Source of the DNA: Syngnathus acus
Lineage: Eukaryota; Chordata; Actinopteri; Syngnathiformes; Syngnathidae
NCBI RefSeq assembly: GCF_901709675.1
Contig: NC_051089.1
Span: 11,399,976 to 11,463,975, forward strand
Length of the DNA stretch: 64,000 nt
Direction: 5' to 3'
In this document: positions 1-13,500 of the stretch, piece after piece
Layout: each line of letters begins with the position of its first letter
Numbering within the stretch: position 1 is the stretch's first letter
The notes under the pieces: model-generated
The model's input: only the letters and a program-made list of their open reading frames with translations
Databases searched by the model: none
Told to the model about the DNA's origin: nothing
Program-made: the position numbers and the translations under genes

Positions 1-1606
1 AGTGATTAGAAGTAATTGTGAGGCTCAGCAGCATTACATCATTATAAAAGAAATAACACTGACAAGACATTAAGAATGTTCTGATGCAAAATTCTCAAGG
101 TCACCACTAATCCCAACTCCGTGAGGACAATGAAGTGTTCTGACCAGGCAAAGGAAGCCCAAGAAGAATAGTAGCAGATGGCAAACAGTCTCCGAGGACC
201 TCGGTGATCCCGATCGCAGACACCAAAGCGGCCGAATTGGACACAACAGTTGTCATGCTTAGATAAGCGGTATATTTAGCTCATCTGTTGCTTGCGGCAC
301 ATTAGCGGTGTCATTAAGACAACAAATGGCTTCTCTAACCTTCTTGTGTTCTCTCCATCCTGCCCTTTTCAGACTTCAGCCGTATCTCTTTCCAAAAACA
401 AAGAAGTAGTGATTGGATTTCACTAGGTTTCGGGAAGTTTCTATTTTCTTTTGCCTCGAGAGTCCTTCTCCCTCCTTTTTACAGTAATCACTGATCATCA
501 CCACTGAAGCTTCCTCAAGTGCTCTCCAAAACTGAGTGTCTCTCAGTTCATGCAGCATGGGAACAGTATTCTGAACTTTGTGGCCTATCCTATCATCTGC
601 CATTTCTCCTTCATAGAAACTAATTTCCTCTGACAAGGGACTTTATTTTGGTGGCAGCGAGACACAGTGCATGAGGCAGACCAAGTCTCTATTATTAACA
701 GGAGATTAAAACAGCTGTATGGCACTCCACCGCAGCCTCTCCTCCCTGCAATGACATACGGCCCTGGAGTACAAGATGCACTTGACCATTTAAATTTACT
801 GCACCAACCAGGCTTTAGCAGCTGGGGTTCATTAGCATAAGGCCCGGCATTACCACAGAGATCTCAGAGTGAAAATCAACTTGACAAGACACGTACGGTA
901 TGAAACATAACCGAAGCTCTGAAGCGTTGTAGAAAAATGCGGTTTTCTCAGCGAAATGGGACCTCTCCAAGAATTAATTCAGAGTGATTCATGTACAGTA
1001 AAAAAAAAACCCTGTATGCACACTGATTTCTTCTGAAACAATAAGTCCCACATGTCCGGCCGGGTGTAATAAAAAGACCACCTAACGAACACTTAACAGA
1101 CGAAGAGAAAATTATTTTGCGGCTAAGAGAGGTCTAATTTATTCATCTGATGAAGTGCTTAAGCTAAGAGCTCCCCAGACACTAAATGAGACACATGCAT
1201 TCCCAAGGGGGTTCAACATTTGATTGGATGTAGTTACATTACTACAGCCCTAATTAAGAAGGGGGATGTGTTTCTGCAGCTTGTTCAAATATTTGTTTCT
1301 TTCACCACTGTACTCTTTATAGACTGCAGGCTGTGGGAGGGAGACGCCAACACGGGGAGACGTCTTTCAGATAGGACATACAGAAGACCTCATAGTGTTA
1401 TCTCCTGGTTTTGCATTGGCAATGCCATTGAGATGAAGTAGTTTGTGTAACAAGTGTGTTTGTAGCCAATTTGACAAGTAAAAAGTAGTATTGCTGAAAA
1501 GGAGCTAAAGAGGAAAGTCAGATATGACGGAAAGCCACATTGGAAACTGCAATCCTAGGAAGCGTTTTTCTTCCTCCAAAAGTACAAACGGAGCGGGGAT
1601 CCCTAC
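1..1606 (-). other. sox6: sox6 intron downstream of coding exon 2 (partial)
   Basis: The sequence begins with the donor GTAGGG directly after the exon ending at 1607 and runs off the left edge. The next SOX6 exon should begin with residues resembling SCMEKLLSKDWKEKMERL. I looked for this on the minus strand and did not find it, so this intron is at least 1.6 kb long. The open frame at 376-636 (minus) has no family resemblance. Nothing else was recognised. Confidence 0.75.
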
Positions 1607-1817
1607 CGTCTTGCTCTGTCTTTGTCATCTCCTCCAGCTTCTTCTGCTTGAGTGTGTCCACCACGTCTGCCAGGCTTCCTTTGCGGCGCTCCGGAGTTCC
1701 AAACGCTGATGCGCTCAGCAGGTCGCCTCGCTCCCGCGCCCCCTCCTCAGGCTTGTGCGGGGAAGTGGAATTGTTGCGGAAGGAGTACAGCGAACATACT
1801 TTATTGCTGTCAGATTC
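1607..1817 (-). CDS. sox6: SOX6 coding exon 2
   Basis: A 211-nt exon between an acceptor (CAG before 1817) and a donor (GTAGGG from 1606). It encodes 70 residues plus one base: it starts [20 protein letters not shown] and ends [10 protein letters not shown]. It matches the SOX6 segment from [11 protein letters not shown] through the very conserved [20 protein letters not shown]. The last part is the SOXD-conserved block leading into the coiled-coil dimerisation region. It enters in phase 0 and leaves in phase 1, as expected if the next exon resumes in the ED/DG-SS region. Overlapping plus-strand open frames are shadows. Confidence 0.96.
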
Positions 1818-4293
1818 CTGTACGGCAAACAAAGGGGCCACAATGACAAGAGATGAGTGGTTCTTCCTTTGAGCTTTCTGACACAACTTGAGTACTGCAG
1901 AGGACTTGTGAAATGGTTGCTGTCGTGATTACATATAGCAGCGCATTGTGCCTTCAATAGAAGTCCCTGCACTGCTAAATAGGATTTGATGTGGAAAATC
2001 GAGATGAAATGATTAGGTACGCTTGCATAGGGTATATTCATAATGCGCTTTGACTTCAGCTGCCGAGAGCAGACAGAGAAACATCCCAACTGTAATTCGT
2101 CAAATTGCTCTTGAGTGTGCATTTGTGTTCAGGTGACTGCTGTATAATTTGTTCATTTTCTAGTGCCGACCGATTCTCAGCTGAGTGTCTGGAGACATCG
2201 TAAATCTGTGTCCTGTCTCAAGCTGTTGTTGTTTTTTCAGTCCCACCTGTGCATGGTTTAGTATTTAACTTAGGGTCTTGTCTCCAGCCGTCTGGCTGAG
2301 TGCTCCCTGTGCACGAGCGCACATGAAGGGAGACGGAAGAATGGGATGTAGCTTGAACGGGAGAGAGGAAGTGAGAGCGAGAGAGAGCGATACGCTGCAG
2401 ATGTGAGATTATAGTCGGCACACGGGCCACGGCTGAGCGCTACATCTGACAGAAGGTGGTGTTAATTATGGTTTGTGGAGCAGAAGGTCGCTAAGCAGCA
2501 AGGAGCCTCTGCCTTTAACAGGGGAACAGTTAGGTGTGATTTAAACATTTGCCCTCACAGTTAGGAGAGGAAACGTTTCGATATCCAACAGACAATGTGA
2601 GGTTTAATCATAGAACAGATCCAATTTCTGGATCTGGATTTGATGGGGAGAAAAGAAAGACGATTGGACAGGGCCAATTCCTCATCCCTGCGCGGCATGT
2701 AGCGCCCTAGGCAGAGTTGCAGCGGTGTGTCGGGTGGTCTGGTACCAAGCTCCAGGGTGGCACGACTGACCGACCTGCTGTGCACCTCCCAACCTTGTGT
2801 TGGATGATTATGCGGCGTGGCAGAGACAGTGGAGAGTGCTTGAAGCTAGTGGAGGAGTGCTGGGTTAATCAGCTGGCACGGGTTCAGGGCACAGCCTACA
2901 CAGACGCATGGCACAGCAGTGGAGTCAGGTAATCAACACACTCTCATTCCTCTCTTTCTATTTTCTCCTCTGTATCACGCCACGCCGCCTTTTGATACGT
3001 TTCTCTCGCATAACCTTCACTCTTCTCACCCTCGCCTTACAGCAATTCATCTTCGGTTGTTTTCAAGAAACAGTCAACCTTTGATAGCAACCAAACAGTT
3101 ATAATGTTCAGATCTTTATAACCCAATCCTGTTTTTCTCATTGCCTTAGCAACAGCCAGTGGAATACAAAGCTATATCGTCTTGTCTCACTACATAAACC
3201 TTAGTTTCTTTTGGAATGGAAGTTGTTCACTACCGTACAACATGTCACTCAGAAATATTCATGTACTGAACCTGTTCATGTGCCTGGATGTACATATGTG
3301 TGTGCATAAGAAATCTGTTGTGCTGCAATCCTGTGGTGTTGAGGGTCGACCAACTGCGGAGCTAGTTCAGAGGCCCTCTGGGTGTCTTTACTGTTCTGCC
3401 ATCTGTCAAAGACAACCACCTGCCTCTTGTGTGCATCTAGCTCACAAGTGCTCAGGCTGCCCTTCATTCCGCTAACATCAAAGTAGCTATGCACTTAGAA
3501 CGTACAGCATCTGGAAAGTGGCTGCCAATTTAGCTTTGAAGCAACAAGGCGGCGAACAACACCAAGGACAAGACATGCTTCTTTTATAGAAGCAAGAATG
3601 CAAGCTCAAGGGAAGCAGAAAAGGCCAAGTCTTTTGGCCATGATGCAGTTGGGATTTGTGTCGTGGCTAATGTTTAGGGAAACGTTCCTCTGTTTACTCT
3701 GAGAATAGATGATGCTTTAGTCTTTGCCAGAGCTGCTTATATGAAGACCTCAGAGGTTTCATGACTCTGAGGGGCTGGAGCTATGGATAGAATATCGGCT
3801 TCTTTGTGCAAGCAAGGGACAATGAGGGCCTACTGAGACCGGATCTGCAACACCAAGGGGAGCATAGTAATACAGTAGTGTGCACTATGGTCTAAAACGG
3901 AAGTCTAAAGAATCATCATTTCTCTCTTGGTTCCACCATGAGCTAAAACTTTGAAGAAGACAATATTTAGAAATTAATCAAAGCCTTCTTTTAGGGCCCT
4001 TCATGGTCTGGACATGCCCAATACTATAGCGGATGTAATGTAAGGAATAGAAAGAAAGTCTGAGTACTCTAAAGACCGTGTATCGAGGGCTTTACCTCTT
4101 TGCAGGTATCTGCAATTCACCCAAATAGATAAATGAAAGGCAAAGGATTATTAAAGACTAACTTGTTTTAGACTGGTAGCAAATGGTAGGATTCCCCAGA
4201 TTTTTTTCCATGAATGCAAATTATTCTCAGAAGAAAACACCACACTGGCTTATTTTCTTTCAAGTCGTGTCTTTGTTTTGTATTGTGTCTCAC
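1818..4293 (-). other. sox6: sox6 intron between coding exons 1 and 2
   Basis: This 2,476-bp intron runs from donor GTGAGA (from 4293) to acceptor TACAG (ending 1818). It contains a GA-rich stretch near 2355-2395. No second exon, RNA gene or transposon was recognised, and the short open frames on both strands lack family resemblance. Confidence 0.85.
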
Positions 4294-4534
4294 CATGCGT
4301 TGTTGGGCAGACACCAAGCTGTCCCAGTCACTCTCTGAAGGTACGCTGCTTAGCGGCTGAATTTCATCGGGATGGGCTTTTCCATGGAGCAGATTGTGCA
4401 GCGGCAGCTGCGGTGTGCAGTGGGCATCAGCGGTCTCCTCTTTTTCCCAAGACAAGTGATCCTGGCTCATGGCATCATCTCCATCAACCACAGAGGCAAA
4501 AGGAGACGTGGCTTGCTTGGTAGACATGACTCTG
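4294..4534 (-). CDS. sox6: SOX6 start-codon exon (coding exon 1)
   Basis: The exon probably starts at 4534 after the acceptor CTCAACAG, has seven 5' UTR bases (CAGAGTC), then ATG at 4527-4525. It encodes 78 residues, starting MSTKQATSPFASVVDGDDAM and ending DWDSLVSAQQRM at the donor GTGAGA (from 4293). The start is fixed by homology: vertebrate SOX6 begins MSSKQATSPF with the same acidic DGEDAM motif and the same exon end at QQRM. The donor-side reading-through frame (VRHNTK...) is intronic. The region is low in recognised domains; in the family it is an N-terminal regulatory tail before the coiled coil. Confidence 0.96.
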
Positions 4535-7500
4535 CTGTTGAGTGAGCAAATGACACTTTATTAATGTTGACTGAATAAACAACGAGTGAAGCACAAATAC
4601 GGTGATGTTTCCTCCCGGTTTTAAGGAAATTGATCGGACGTTGCTTTTGTTGGCGTTTGAAACGAAACGAAAACGTGCACCGGTGCTACAACGTTCAACC
4701 TGACTGCATGAGGGGTCTGGAGCAGGTTGTGGGGTCCCTAATCTTTTGTTTAATGCAGGTGGATGGCTTGATCTCAGCCTGGAACTGTGCCTGCTTGGGG
4801 CCTGGGCCAAACCCCAAGATACTCAGGCAGTGGGTCAGCCAGACAGTAAGGCTATCAGCCAGGAGAAAAAAAAAAGGAAAACCTCACAAATAATTTAGCC
4901 ATTCATCCATTTACAATTTTTTTTCAAATTCATTGTATTTAGATTTTTATAAAGCTATGTTAATGTTGCTCTTATCCAATTTAGCAATTTGGGGAGGGAT
5001 CAGAAATAGACGCAACTGCTTGTTTTTTAACATAATTAGGCAAGTTTGACCTACACTAATCTTCATGATATAATTACCTTGTATGATTTTGATAAAAGAC
5101 ACCAAACTAAAGTAATTGGAACTAATATCTCGTGAACGTTTTAAAGTATAATTCCGATGGGCAGTCGAGGTGGCTGAAAAATATTCACTTGAGTGTTGCA
5201 CATTCACAAACACACACTGCTTCACTGTGATAGATCGGCCTGAACATGGAGTGGGCGAAAACAAAGGTGGCCTAAGTTCATGTCATGTGTCTCAGCAGCT
5301 GAACAAACACGTCCTATAAGTCAGGTAGCTGACTGAAAACCTGACATTCTGTGCCTGCATGTGTTGCCTCCTTTGTGTAGCGGGACCCGGCCTTCAATTT
5401 TAATAACCCGTTCAATAGTTTTCTTGCTAGTATGTTAATTGAAACTCCCCAAATGCGAGCAAAGCTCAGAATGCACATCACAAATGTAATCGAGGTCTGA
5501 GAAATGGTAGTTCGAAGGGGAAGACGTGTGCGAGTATGTCCGCCGGGGGACGTTCGAGTTTCGTATACTGACTGATTTCTTATTAATGCACCCAAAAAGC
5601 CCGAGCCTGGAGTGCAACAAACGCCTTGTCCTCAATGGAGTGTGAGAGTGAAACAAAGCACTGCTTTTGTATTACACACTAAATCAAGTGGCATTATTTT
5701 ACCACTAAAATATTCAGTCTCTCAGGCACTTTTACTTGAGTCTCCAGCCATCAGTCAAACTGCTGAGGCGTGAGCAAGACAAGGAGACGGAGGGAGAGCG
5801 ATGGAGACTCCATCCTCCTGTAACATGTGTCTACAGCAATCTTGTTAAAGAATGCAACAGATCTGCGGCGGGCTCCATAACAGTATTTGTCAGCAGGACT
5901 TAATAATTTATTAGCAGGGCAAGGAGGCTTTGCGCTCAGGCAGCTAAAGAGTGCCGAGAATTGCCTGGGCCCCGCCCCCTCCCCTGACAGGCCCCATACA
6001 ATACCAGCTCATATCACCGAAAGGGGAAATAATTCTTTGAAAATATCTAATGGCAAGTATGACATTTTATTTCTCATACTGGTGCGGGGATCATACAGTG
6101 AGGTGATCTAAAGGCTTTTCTCAGCAGCAGATCGGTGCTGACACAATAAAAGCAATTTATGAAGAGAAAATAAGAAGTCATATTCTTTTCAGTGTGGGTG
6201 TAACTATGTATAAATGAATCATCTTCTCCAAAAGAAATCACACTTTATACAGGCTTGGCCTCAAATGCAAACAAAACAGCAATGTTTGTACGTTCTGGAA
6301 CTTTTGGAGCGACTTAACCTCAGTCAATTTCTCTCCCAAAACGAGCTCCAAATATGCCTTTATATGGCAAGCAGAAAAAAAAAAAGATGGTGAGCTTGAA
6401 GTTCATAAATCCTCGACAGGCTGCCATTCCTCATGTTTGATCGCGCCATAACAATGGACAGCTAACAAGCCAAACTAATCAATAAGGGCATGAAATGCTG
6501 TCTTCTTGCCCACTTTCTCGAAGACAAAGCCCCAGTGATTCTGAGGACGGGAAGCAGCCACAAGGGGAAGGGGCAGCTCCCAAACAGTAGGGCTCGCTAT
6601 ATACTATATATAGCTGACAATATTGAAGGAGAGGGACTTATGTTCCCTGGCTACAAGCTCATGTAGCCTGGAATGCTTTGACTCATGAACTGTTCTCTGT
6701 GATAATGTTTCAGCGTCAAGCAAAACAACCTCTGCTTAATTGGAAAGTATTAGAGAGGGGTGTTGTGCATCGTCTATGCACGCTTTTGCGTTCTGCTCTT
6801 TTATGGTGAAAGGGCCGTTTTTCTGCTGGCTCTGCCTGGTCACACCATTAACCTTTTATTGACACTGGTGACAAGTAACTTATCAGGTTCCATATAACAC
6901 ATCCCCCCCCACTGCTAGCGTCTTGTACCCCTTGGTTTTGATCACAAGACCCGACAAGGAGGAGGAAAGCAACTTCCAAAGCCAGAATTATATGCCATAA
7001 AATGCGAAGACAATCATTGTGTCCTAATAAGAACTTTAGTTATCATGAAACTTTTACACACAATTTACACCAACAAAACTTATGTCGCTTTATGTCAAAT
7101 TATATGTCGCAGTGTGGAAATATTTTATCAAAAAAGATCGGTAGCACAGCTACTTGCAAGATATGTCAGCAAAGCTGAATTACGGAATTATAAAAATTGT
7201 GAAACAGTAAAATGCCAATTTTTTGGGGAGCCTAAGATGTTCCGTCTTAGAACACATGATGTTCTGAAACACAAGATGAGACCTGCTGGCTCTTTGAAGA
7301 AATAACACGCAGGGGTCCCACTAATTACAACTAGATTCAGCAAAATGGTGAGTTGTATTTTTAATCATTTGTTTCTATTTTCTACTTCTATTGACGCTGC
7401 CGGTCAGTCAAAATCGGCCACCTGTTTTTACAAAAAACTTGTCCACGTGAAAAAAAAAATGAAGACAGCTGTACTATGCCGGGAAAAAAGAAATAAATGA

Positions 7501-10500
7501 TACCATCAATTCATCCACTTTTACTCGAGTTTCATCACATTGTAGTCGCCTACAAAAAATCTCAAAATGTTGACGTCCTAGTACCTAATAAATGCCTTAC
7601 AAGATGTGCCTTGAAGTTATGCATCACAGTCAACTTGTAGTGTAACAATGTATCAACAAAAAAATTTGGCTTCATGCAGACTTTTAATTAATCAAGGTGG
7701 TCGGTCTATAAATCAATCAGTTTTAGTATAATGTAAAGTAGAGTTGTCAAGCCATTAATCAGCCCTAAGGACTGTTGTTTCCATGTCTAATTACTGGAAT
7801 TACCATGTAAAGAAAATACAATGCATGATTGTATAAACATTCGGAATACAGTTTGTGAACCGATTACTTTGGGGATTTAAAGATGTGTGCGTGTGTGTGT
7901 TCACGAGATGAGCAAAATCATCTGCTCGTTTCCCTTCAGGGGTTCCGCCTGTTCTAACAGGTGTCGTGGTAGGGTTCCTCAGGGTTCTTCACCTGCCATA
8001 ATGAGATATTACTACCTGACAGCTCCCAGCTGGAGGAGCATTGACACGGAATCCACCGTTTAGCACAATTAAATTATCACCCTCTATTGTGATTGTGCCA
8101 TGCTGTGCAGCCGCCAGCCTTCTTGGTACATAATCAACTCGTAATAAAAGGCTGTAAACCGCACACACTCACTCGCTGAATGGCAGATGCACTCACATTT
8201 TGAGGCACTGAGGAATTCCAGCAGGGGAGTTCGGACAAAAAGAAAAAGAAAGAAAACACACACACACACATTGTGTAGTTTCTGTGCACTCTGTTAGAAT
8301 GTCTTGATGCTCAGCTTACAATGTAATTAAACTTATTGGTATTCTAATAAAGTAAATGGTCGGGAAGATACAGACTCCTCCAACTACTGCGATGAGGTGG
8401 CTGGAGGGTTGTCCAAATTAATTTTGTAAAATTGATCCGCCATTATTCTTGACCTTCCCCTGCAAAAAGTCAACTCAATTACATCTGTACTTCATCTCCA
8501 CTTCACACTCTCTCCTGATACCGTCTCTATTAGACATGGCCACCGTTAGCACATTGCTAAAACCCAAACGACAGGCGCTCAGAGCAAATTAAGCAAGCCA
8601 CCTGAAGTGCGCACTTTACATATCGAGCCGTGTATTGATAATTACTTTGCAGGGTAAATTATTTGCAATAATATGCCGCAAGAGGAAGCGTCTCGTTGCT
8701 CACTTTAAACACTTGTGCAGATGCCATGGCTGTGTGGTCGGTGTCCTTGCGCCGCGCGAGGCAAAGGCACACGCAGGTGTGAGAGTGCTTAAGTGTTCCT
8801 GTCTGACTCCTCAGGAAGGGTCGATGAGCACTCACACACTAAATCCCTCCACGCCCTCTCCTCCACTACCTCCTCCCCTGTGCCCGTGGCCCCGTTTCTG
8901 ATCCCAGAAAACTCTGTCGGAGATAGATGGCATAATTCTCACTTCTTCGGGATACATACAAGTTCACCTTATACACCCAATGAACGATATTTAACTAGAG
9001 AAAGTTAGTACAGTGGGGCCTGAGCAACTAAACCGTTTGGCAAAAAACTAAAGGCAGACAGGAAAACCTATTGATGCTTTACCCTCTCTCTTATGCTCTG
9101 TCTTTCTTCCTCCCAACTTTTCACAAAACCTGCTGGGTGCTGGTGTTCCCAAAGGGTCTTGTGTTTCTACCGCACTTAGGCAAACATCACAGCGAGTCGG
9201 GCCGTCCACTAACAAGAGCCTGTTTGCCGAGCAACAGTGGAGCTTTGTGGCTTTCCACAGTTGACAGTAAGTTATGAGCCCTTTGTGAACAGGAGAAGGA
9301 AAACAGAGATCGGAATTTGGCAGCAGCATAATAATACAGAAATCTCCTGTCCGTGGAACGTGAAATTTTCATGGCAACAATCAAGCATTGTTGAGGGAAA
9401 GAAAAGCAACGGTGACAGATGAAATATAGAGCGGGGCCCCCTTTTTGTACCACCGTAAACAAAGCGCCATTCAAGCCATGTCCACTCTGTCATTTATAAA
9501 GATAACTTCTTCTGTGCTCTGCAAAGTTTGCTGCAAATGGCTGCCCTTCAACACATCAAGCATAACATCTCTTATAGTTGTCAGAGGGGTGAAGTGGGGA
9601 TGGGCAAGAATCAGGAGAAGCATCCCGTGTTGCCAAAGAGAAGCACAATAGATGTAAAGGGGGCATCGAAACACCAATAGGAGAGAAGTCAGGAAACAGA
9701 AAGTGGGCCTTTTGGGTGATTCAAGCAGACAAATGCTCAAAGACAATAGGTTATGTTTGGAAGAAGAAGAGTATGGGAGGGGAAATGTGGGCCCCGGTCT
9801 TTAGTCTTACCGCCATGAGGTCATCATTGGCACAGTATGTGGGATTGGTAGAAATGCCAATGGAGCAGACATCTGGAGCGTGAACGCACAGTGCCCCAGT
9901 CCTTAACAGTCTTGCTTAAGAAACTGGAACATTTGCATAACCTTGTACAATATTTTCAATAATTGTCGCTCTTACGTCTCTCTCATTATGTGTTTAAATA
10001 TGTTTCTATTATTTTCGAAATGCGTTTGAAGGCCTTAATAAATTAAACATGAAGCGGTGGTCTGGAACATAACCCTGCGATGGAGGAGGGAATTACTGTA
10101 TCTGTATCAGTGGGTCATGAAGACTTGTTTGTAAAAGACAGCAAATTGTCATTTGCAGATATATTTCTTCAGAACCAAAAGTGTTGCTTCTCTTCCTTTT
10201 CGTCTTTGGAGCCTGTGTCTGAAATGGAATAGGGGATGGGGGTGGAGTAGCTGAGTTTCATGTGACACGTCAATTGGAAAATCAAAACAGGGGTAATTCG
10301 TTTGCTCCACCAGAAAGCCATGAGGAAGAAGGGTCAGGCGAGCCACTCCTCAAAGATTTATGATTAAGCCTTATTATTTTTGGGAAACTGACATTGATTG
10401 CTGATTTAAGCCACTGAAACCAATTAATTTGCCCACACTGAATAGAAAGCATGGTCAACAGCGTGTGGCGTTTTGACAGATTGGACAGGAAGAAGCAGGG

Positions 10501-13500
10501 CAAATGTGAAAGACTAGATGGAGCTCTGTTTGGAGACAGTTAAAAGTTATTTCAAATGACTGACAGCTGATAAAAAAATAAAAAAATAGGTCGACTCACC
10601 GATCCTAGTAATTGCCTCAAAATTTGGTTCACAGAAGACATGAATGTAGTGCTTTTTAGCAATGCTGAGACTCACGGGTGGCACAGAGAAAAGTTGAGTA
10701 AATGAATGTGAAACATCCCGGTCATAAAAATCACCGGGCTGACAGTCATGGTTGAACAGAAAAATGTTCTGAGCACTCCAAGGAAGTGGGCGCTGCATGT
10801 AGCGGCTCGGACGCTGACCGAAACACAAAACGTCTCATCAGTCTGACACAAACCTTGTGTCTGACTGCTTAGACCAGTGTTTCCAACCTTGATTAGATTA
10901 AAAGATTAAAAGAAAATTAAAAAATCAAGAAATAAAATAAAAGTAGAAAATGCAAAATGGCACACCACAACTAACTGCTCCTGGCTGGTGGCGAGAGACG
11001 GCTGATTTGCTCCATCTCATTGAAACGGTAGACATACAATAGTGTGGGGATTTGTGATCCACCGAATGGGGCTCCCTACAAAATGAACGTATCATGTAAA
11101 AAGAAAATAAAAAGAAAGAGGATGAAAATATTTGATAGGGAGAAGCTAGAATCTGGTACATGAGAAAAATAGTGAAAGCACGTTGCAATTCTTAAATTCT
11201 TGTTAGCTATGTGTAAATCATTTTATATGTCAATTGTTAAATAAAGACATATTTATCCATTGTCCTAATTTTATTATTAAAGGGGGAGCCTCCATAATCG
11301 CTTTTTCCAGCTGGTCAAGAGATGCCTTTGGCTCCACTAATACGACTTGCTTTTTAATAGACACTGTGAATCACTGGGCGAGGGCAGACTTAGAACTGAA
11401 ATAATTAAGTCAATGACTTTCTTGAAAAGCCACAAGTGTGCTGCAGCACCGTTTGTGTGTGGTTGGGCACGATCTATGGGGCCTGTGTTTCCTGGGCAGC
11501 CTCGCGCCCCGGCCGTCTCTGTTGTGGTTCCCTGCCACCGCAATCATGATGCTTAGCTGCAGTACAGCACAGGCGCAGAGCAGCAACTCGTTTTGCTCGG
11601 CTCACTGGGCCCGCGAAGAAATAATCTGCTCATGTCAAACTACATCCCTTAATTTCAACACCATCCTAATTTATACAAAGTAGATTATTGTCAAACATTC
11701 GCCCAAAATATTTCTATTTTATTTAAAAAAATCATTTTAAAAGTGATTTCATGAGTAATTGTCTAACATCCAAATTTGGTCCTGAATTACCAATGCCACG
11801 GTCAAAATACCATAGAGGCCACAATCAATCTTTTTGAAGATACACAAACTAAACAGAAGACAAATAGTGAGTGAAGGCCAGACAAACATTTGATAAGGGG
11901 CTCGGCATTCAAGTTGTTCGACAGTGTTTTTGCTCTGCACCTACACACACACACACACGCACACATACACAAGCCTGAACCATGTGTCTGTCTATTTGCT
12001 TTCTACTCAAGTGTAGGTAACAGCTGCATCTTTCACAGATTCTTGAGCATGTAACAGCCTAAATGCTTTGGGCTTAAAAAAAAGTTTTATAGAAATGTAT
12101 TTACCTAAATAAAAAGTGACTATAGGAATTTTTTGTCATCACATCATGTTAAAGCTGACGTGACTGGACAGTAGTGCATAATAAATATGGCCTGTGGGGG
12201 AAAAAATCTCATCTCTAGCCCCTCTCGTGCTTCTAATTTGATGCAAGAATTTAGACCTGTTATGTTGTGACCCCAGAAAAGCACCTTATCCGTAATGGAG
12301 TCTTATCATAACAAAAACTTTGATATGTTGAAAGGCCGAGAGTGCAGATCAAATGACTGACACCTCATAATTAACACCTTCAGATGCCAATTAGTTGTTT
12401 TTCCTCAAACGCAGTGGTTTCATGCTTATTAAAATAGAAGCACAAGATGGTGCAAAGAGATGGCAGATCTTTCTTCACAAATCATTTTCATCAACAAGTA
12501 CTGTCACGACATACTATAACATGTAATAAAATGTATTTCCTTAATTTCTATTTTCATAGCTTTCTAGAAAAGAAATCTCCCATGGATCAGATTTTAAGCA
12601 AGCATTCATGAAACTATCAGAAGCTTCATAATTTCCCATTCCCCCTCCTGTGGGTGTGCCTGCCTGCAAAGTGCTGCTCAAGCCGCCGCTCCTGAGAATT
12701 GCATCATGAGGAAGGGCGTAAGACCACAGCAGCAACGCACCGTAACATGGAAGAAATACCTCATGCTGGACACATTCATAAACACCTTGAACACGAGCTG
12801 GCCGGCAACTCAGACTGGTTGTAATGGCACACCTGACTGCACGGTGCCAAGTATCTGCTTAACCAGAGTCTTGTCCAAGAGTACACAAAAACGCAGTCAC
12901 ACCAATGACTCTTAACGTTGCATGATCTCATATACTGTACGTGAGCTCACGGAGGGTACCTCATTATCAGTGTGACTTTTCACCCTCGAAAAAAAAAATG
13001 TTTGGTATAGTTGGAGTTGATGCAATATGAACCACACACGAGGAGTCAGCAGCGATCTGCATATTCAGTAACTTCCGTAATTATATGCGCAATTCATCAA
13101 GGGGATGTGATTGCAGGGGAAGTGGAATAGATGGGAGCTGAGAGGTCTGATTCCTGGAGGACTAAAGTCTAATCACTAAACTAACATTATAATTGAAATC
13201 GAAATTGAATGCTTTAGCTCACAAAGAATATCTGATATTTCACCAAGTGTGAAATGTAAGCTTGGAAATACATATTTATTATGAGCCATTTGCGATTCAG
13301 GATTTTAAAAAAATGTAGATACTAACCCCCCAAAAAGAGATGCAATGGGGAATAAAAACATCCTCATTAACTTCTATGAATCATAAAATTGTTTCCAGTT
13401 GTTCAGTTTGTGTTCACCACAATTTGATTGGAATTGGTGTGGGCAACTAATGGATTGGAATGGTTTAATGTGCAGTTTATATACAGACTTGTTTTTACAG

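Larger units (their letters stand above)
1607..4534 (-). other. sox6: sox6 gene, 5' coding part (partial)
   Basis: Gene-level entry. SOX6 is a SOXD-group HMG-box transcription factor acting in the nucleus in cartilage, muscle, erythroid and neural differentiation. Only the N-terminal part is in the window: the start-codon exon (4294-4534) and the next coding exon (1607-1817), separated by a 2,476-bp intron. Together they encode 148 residues plus one base of the next codon. The deduced protein aligns end to end with the N-terminus of vertebrate SOX6, from MSTKQATSPF through the block [18 protein letters not shown]. The leucine zipper, glutamine-rich region and HMG box are encoded beyond the left edge. 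The 5' UTR exons lie at higher coordinates because the gene runs right to left. Confidence 0.96.

Noticed and set aside
376-636. Minus-strand 86-codon frame as a possible next sox6 exon
   Set aside because: No resemblance to the SOX6 region following TEQD, and no suitable splice borders in phase.
1540-1872. Plus-strand frames over the second sox6 coding exon
   Set aside because: Antisense shadows of a conserved exon.
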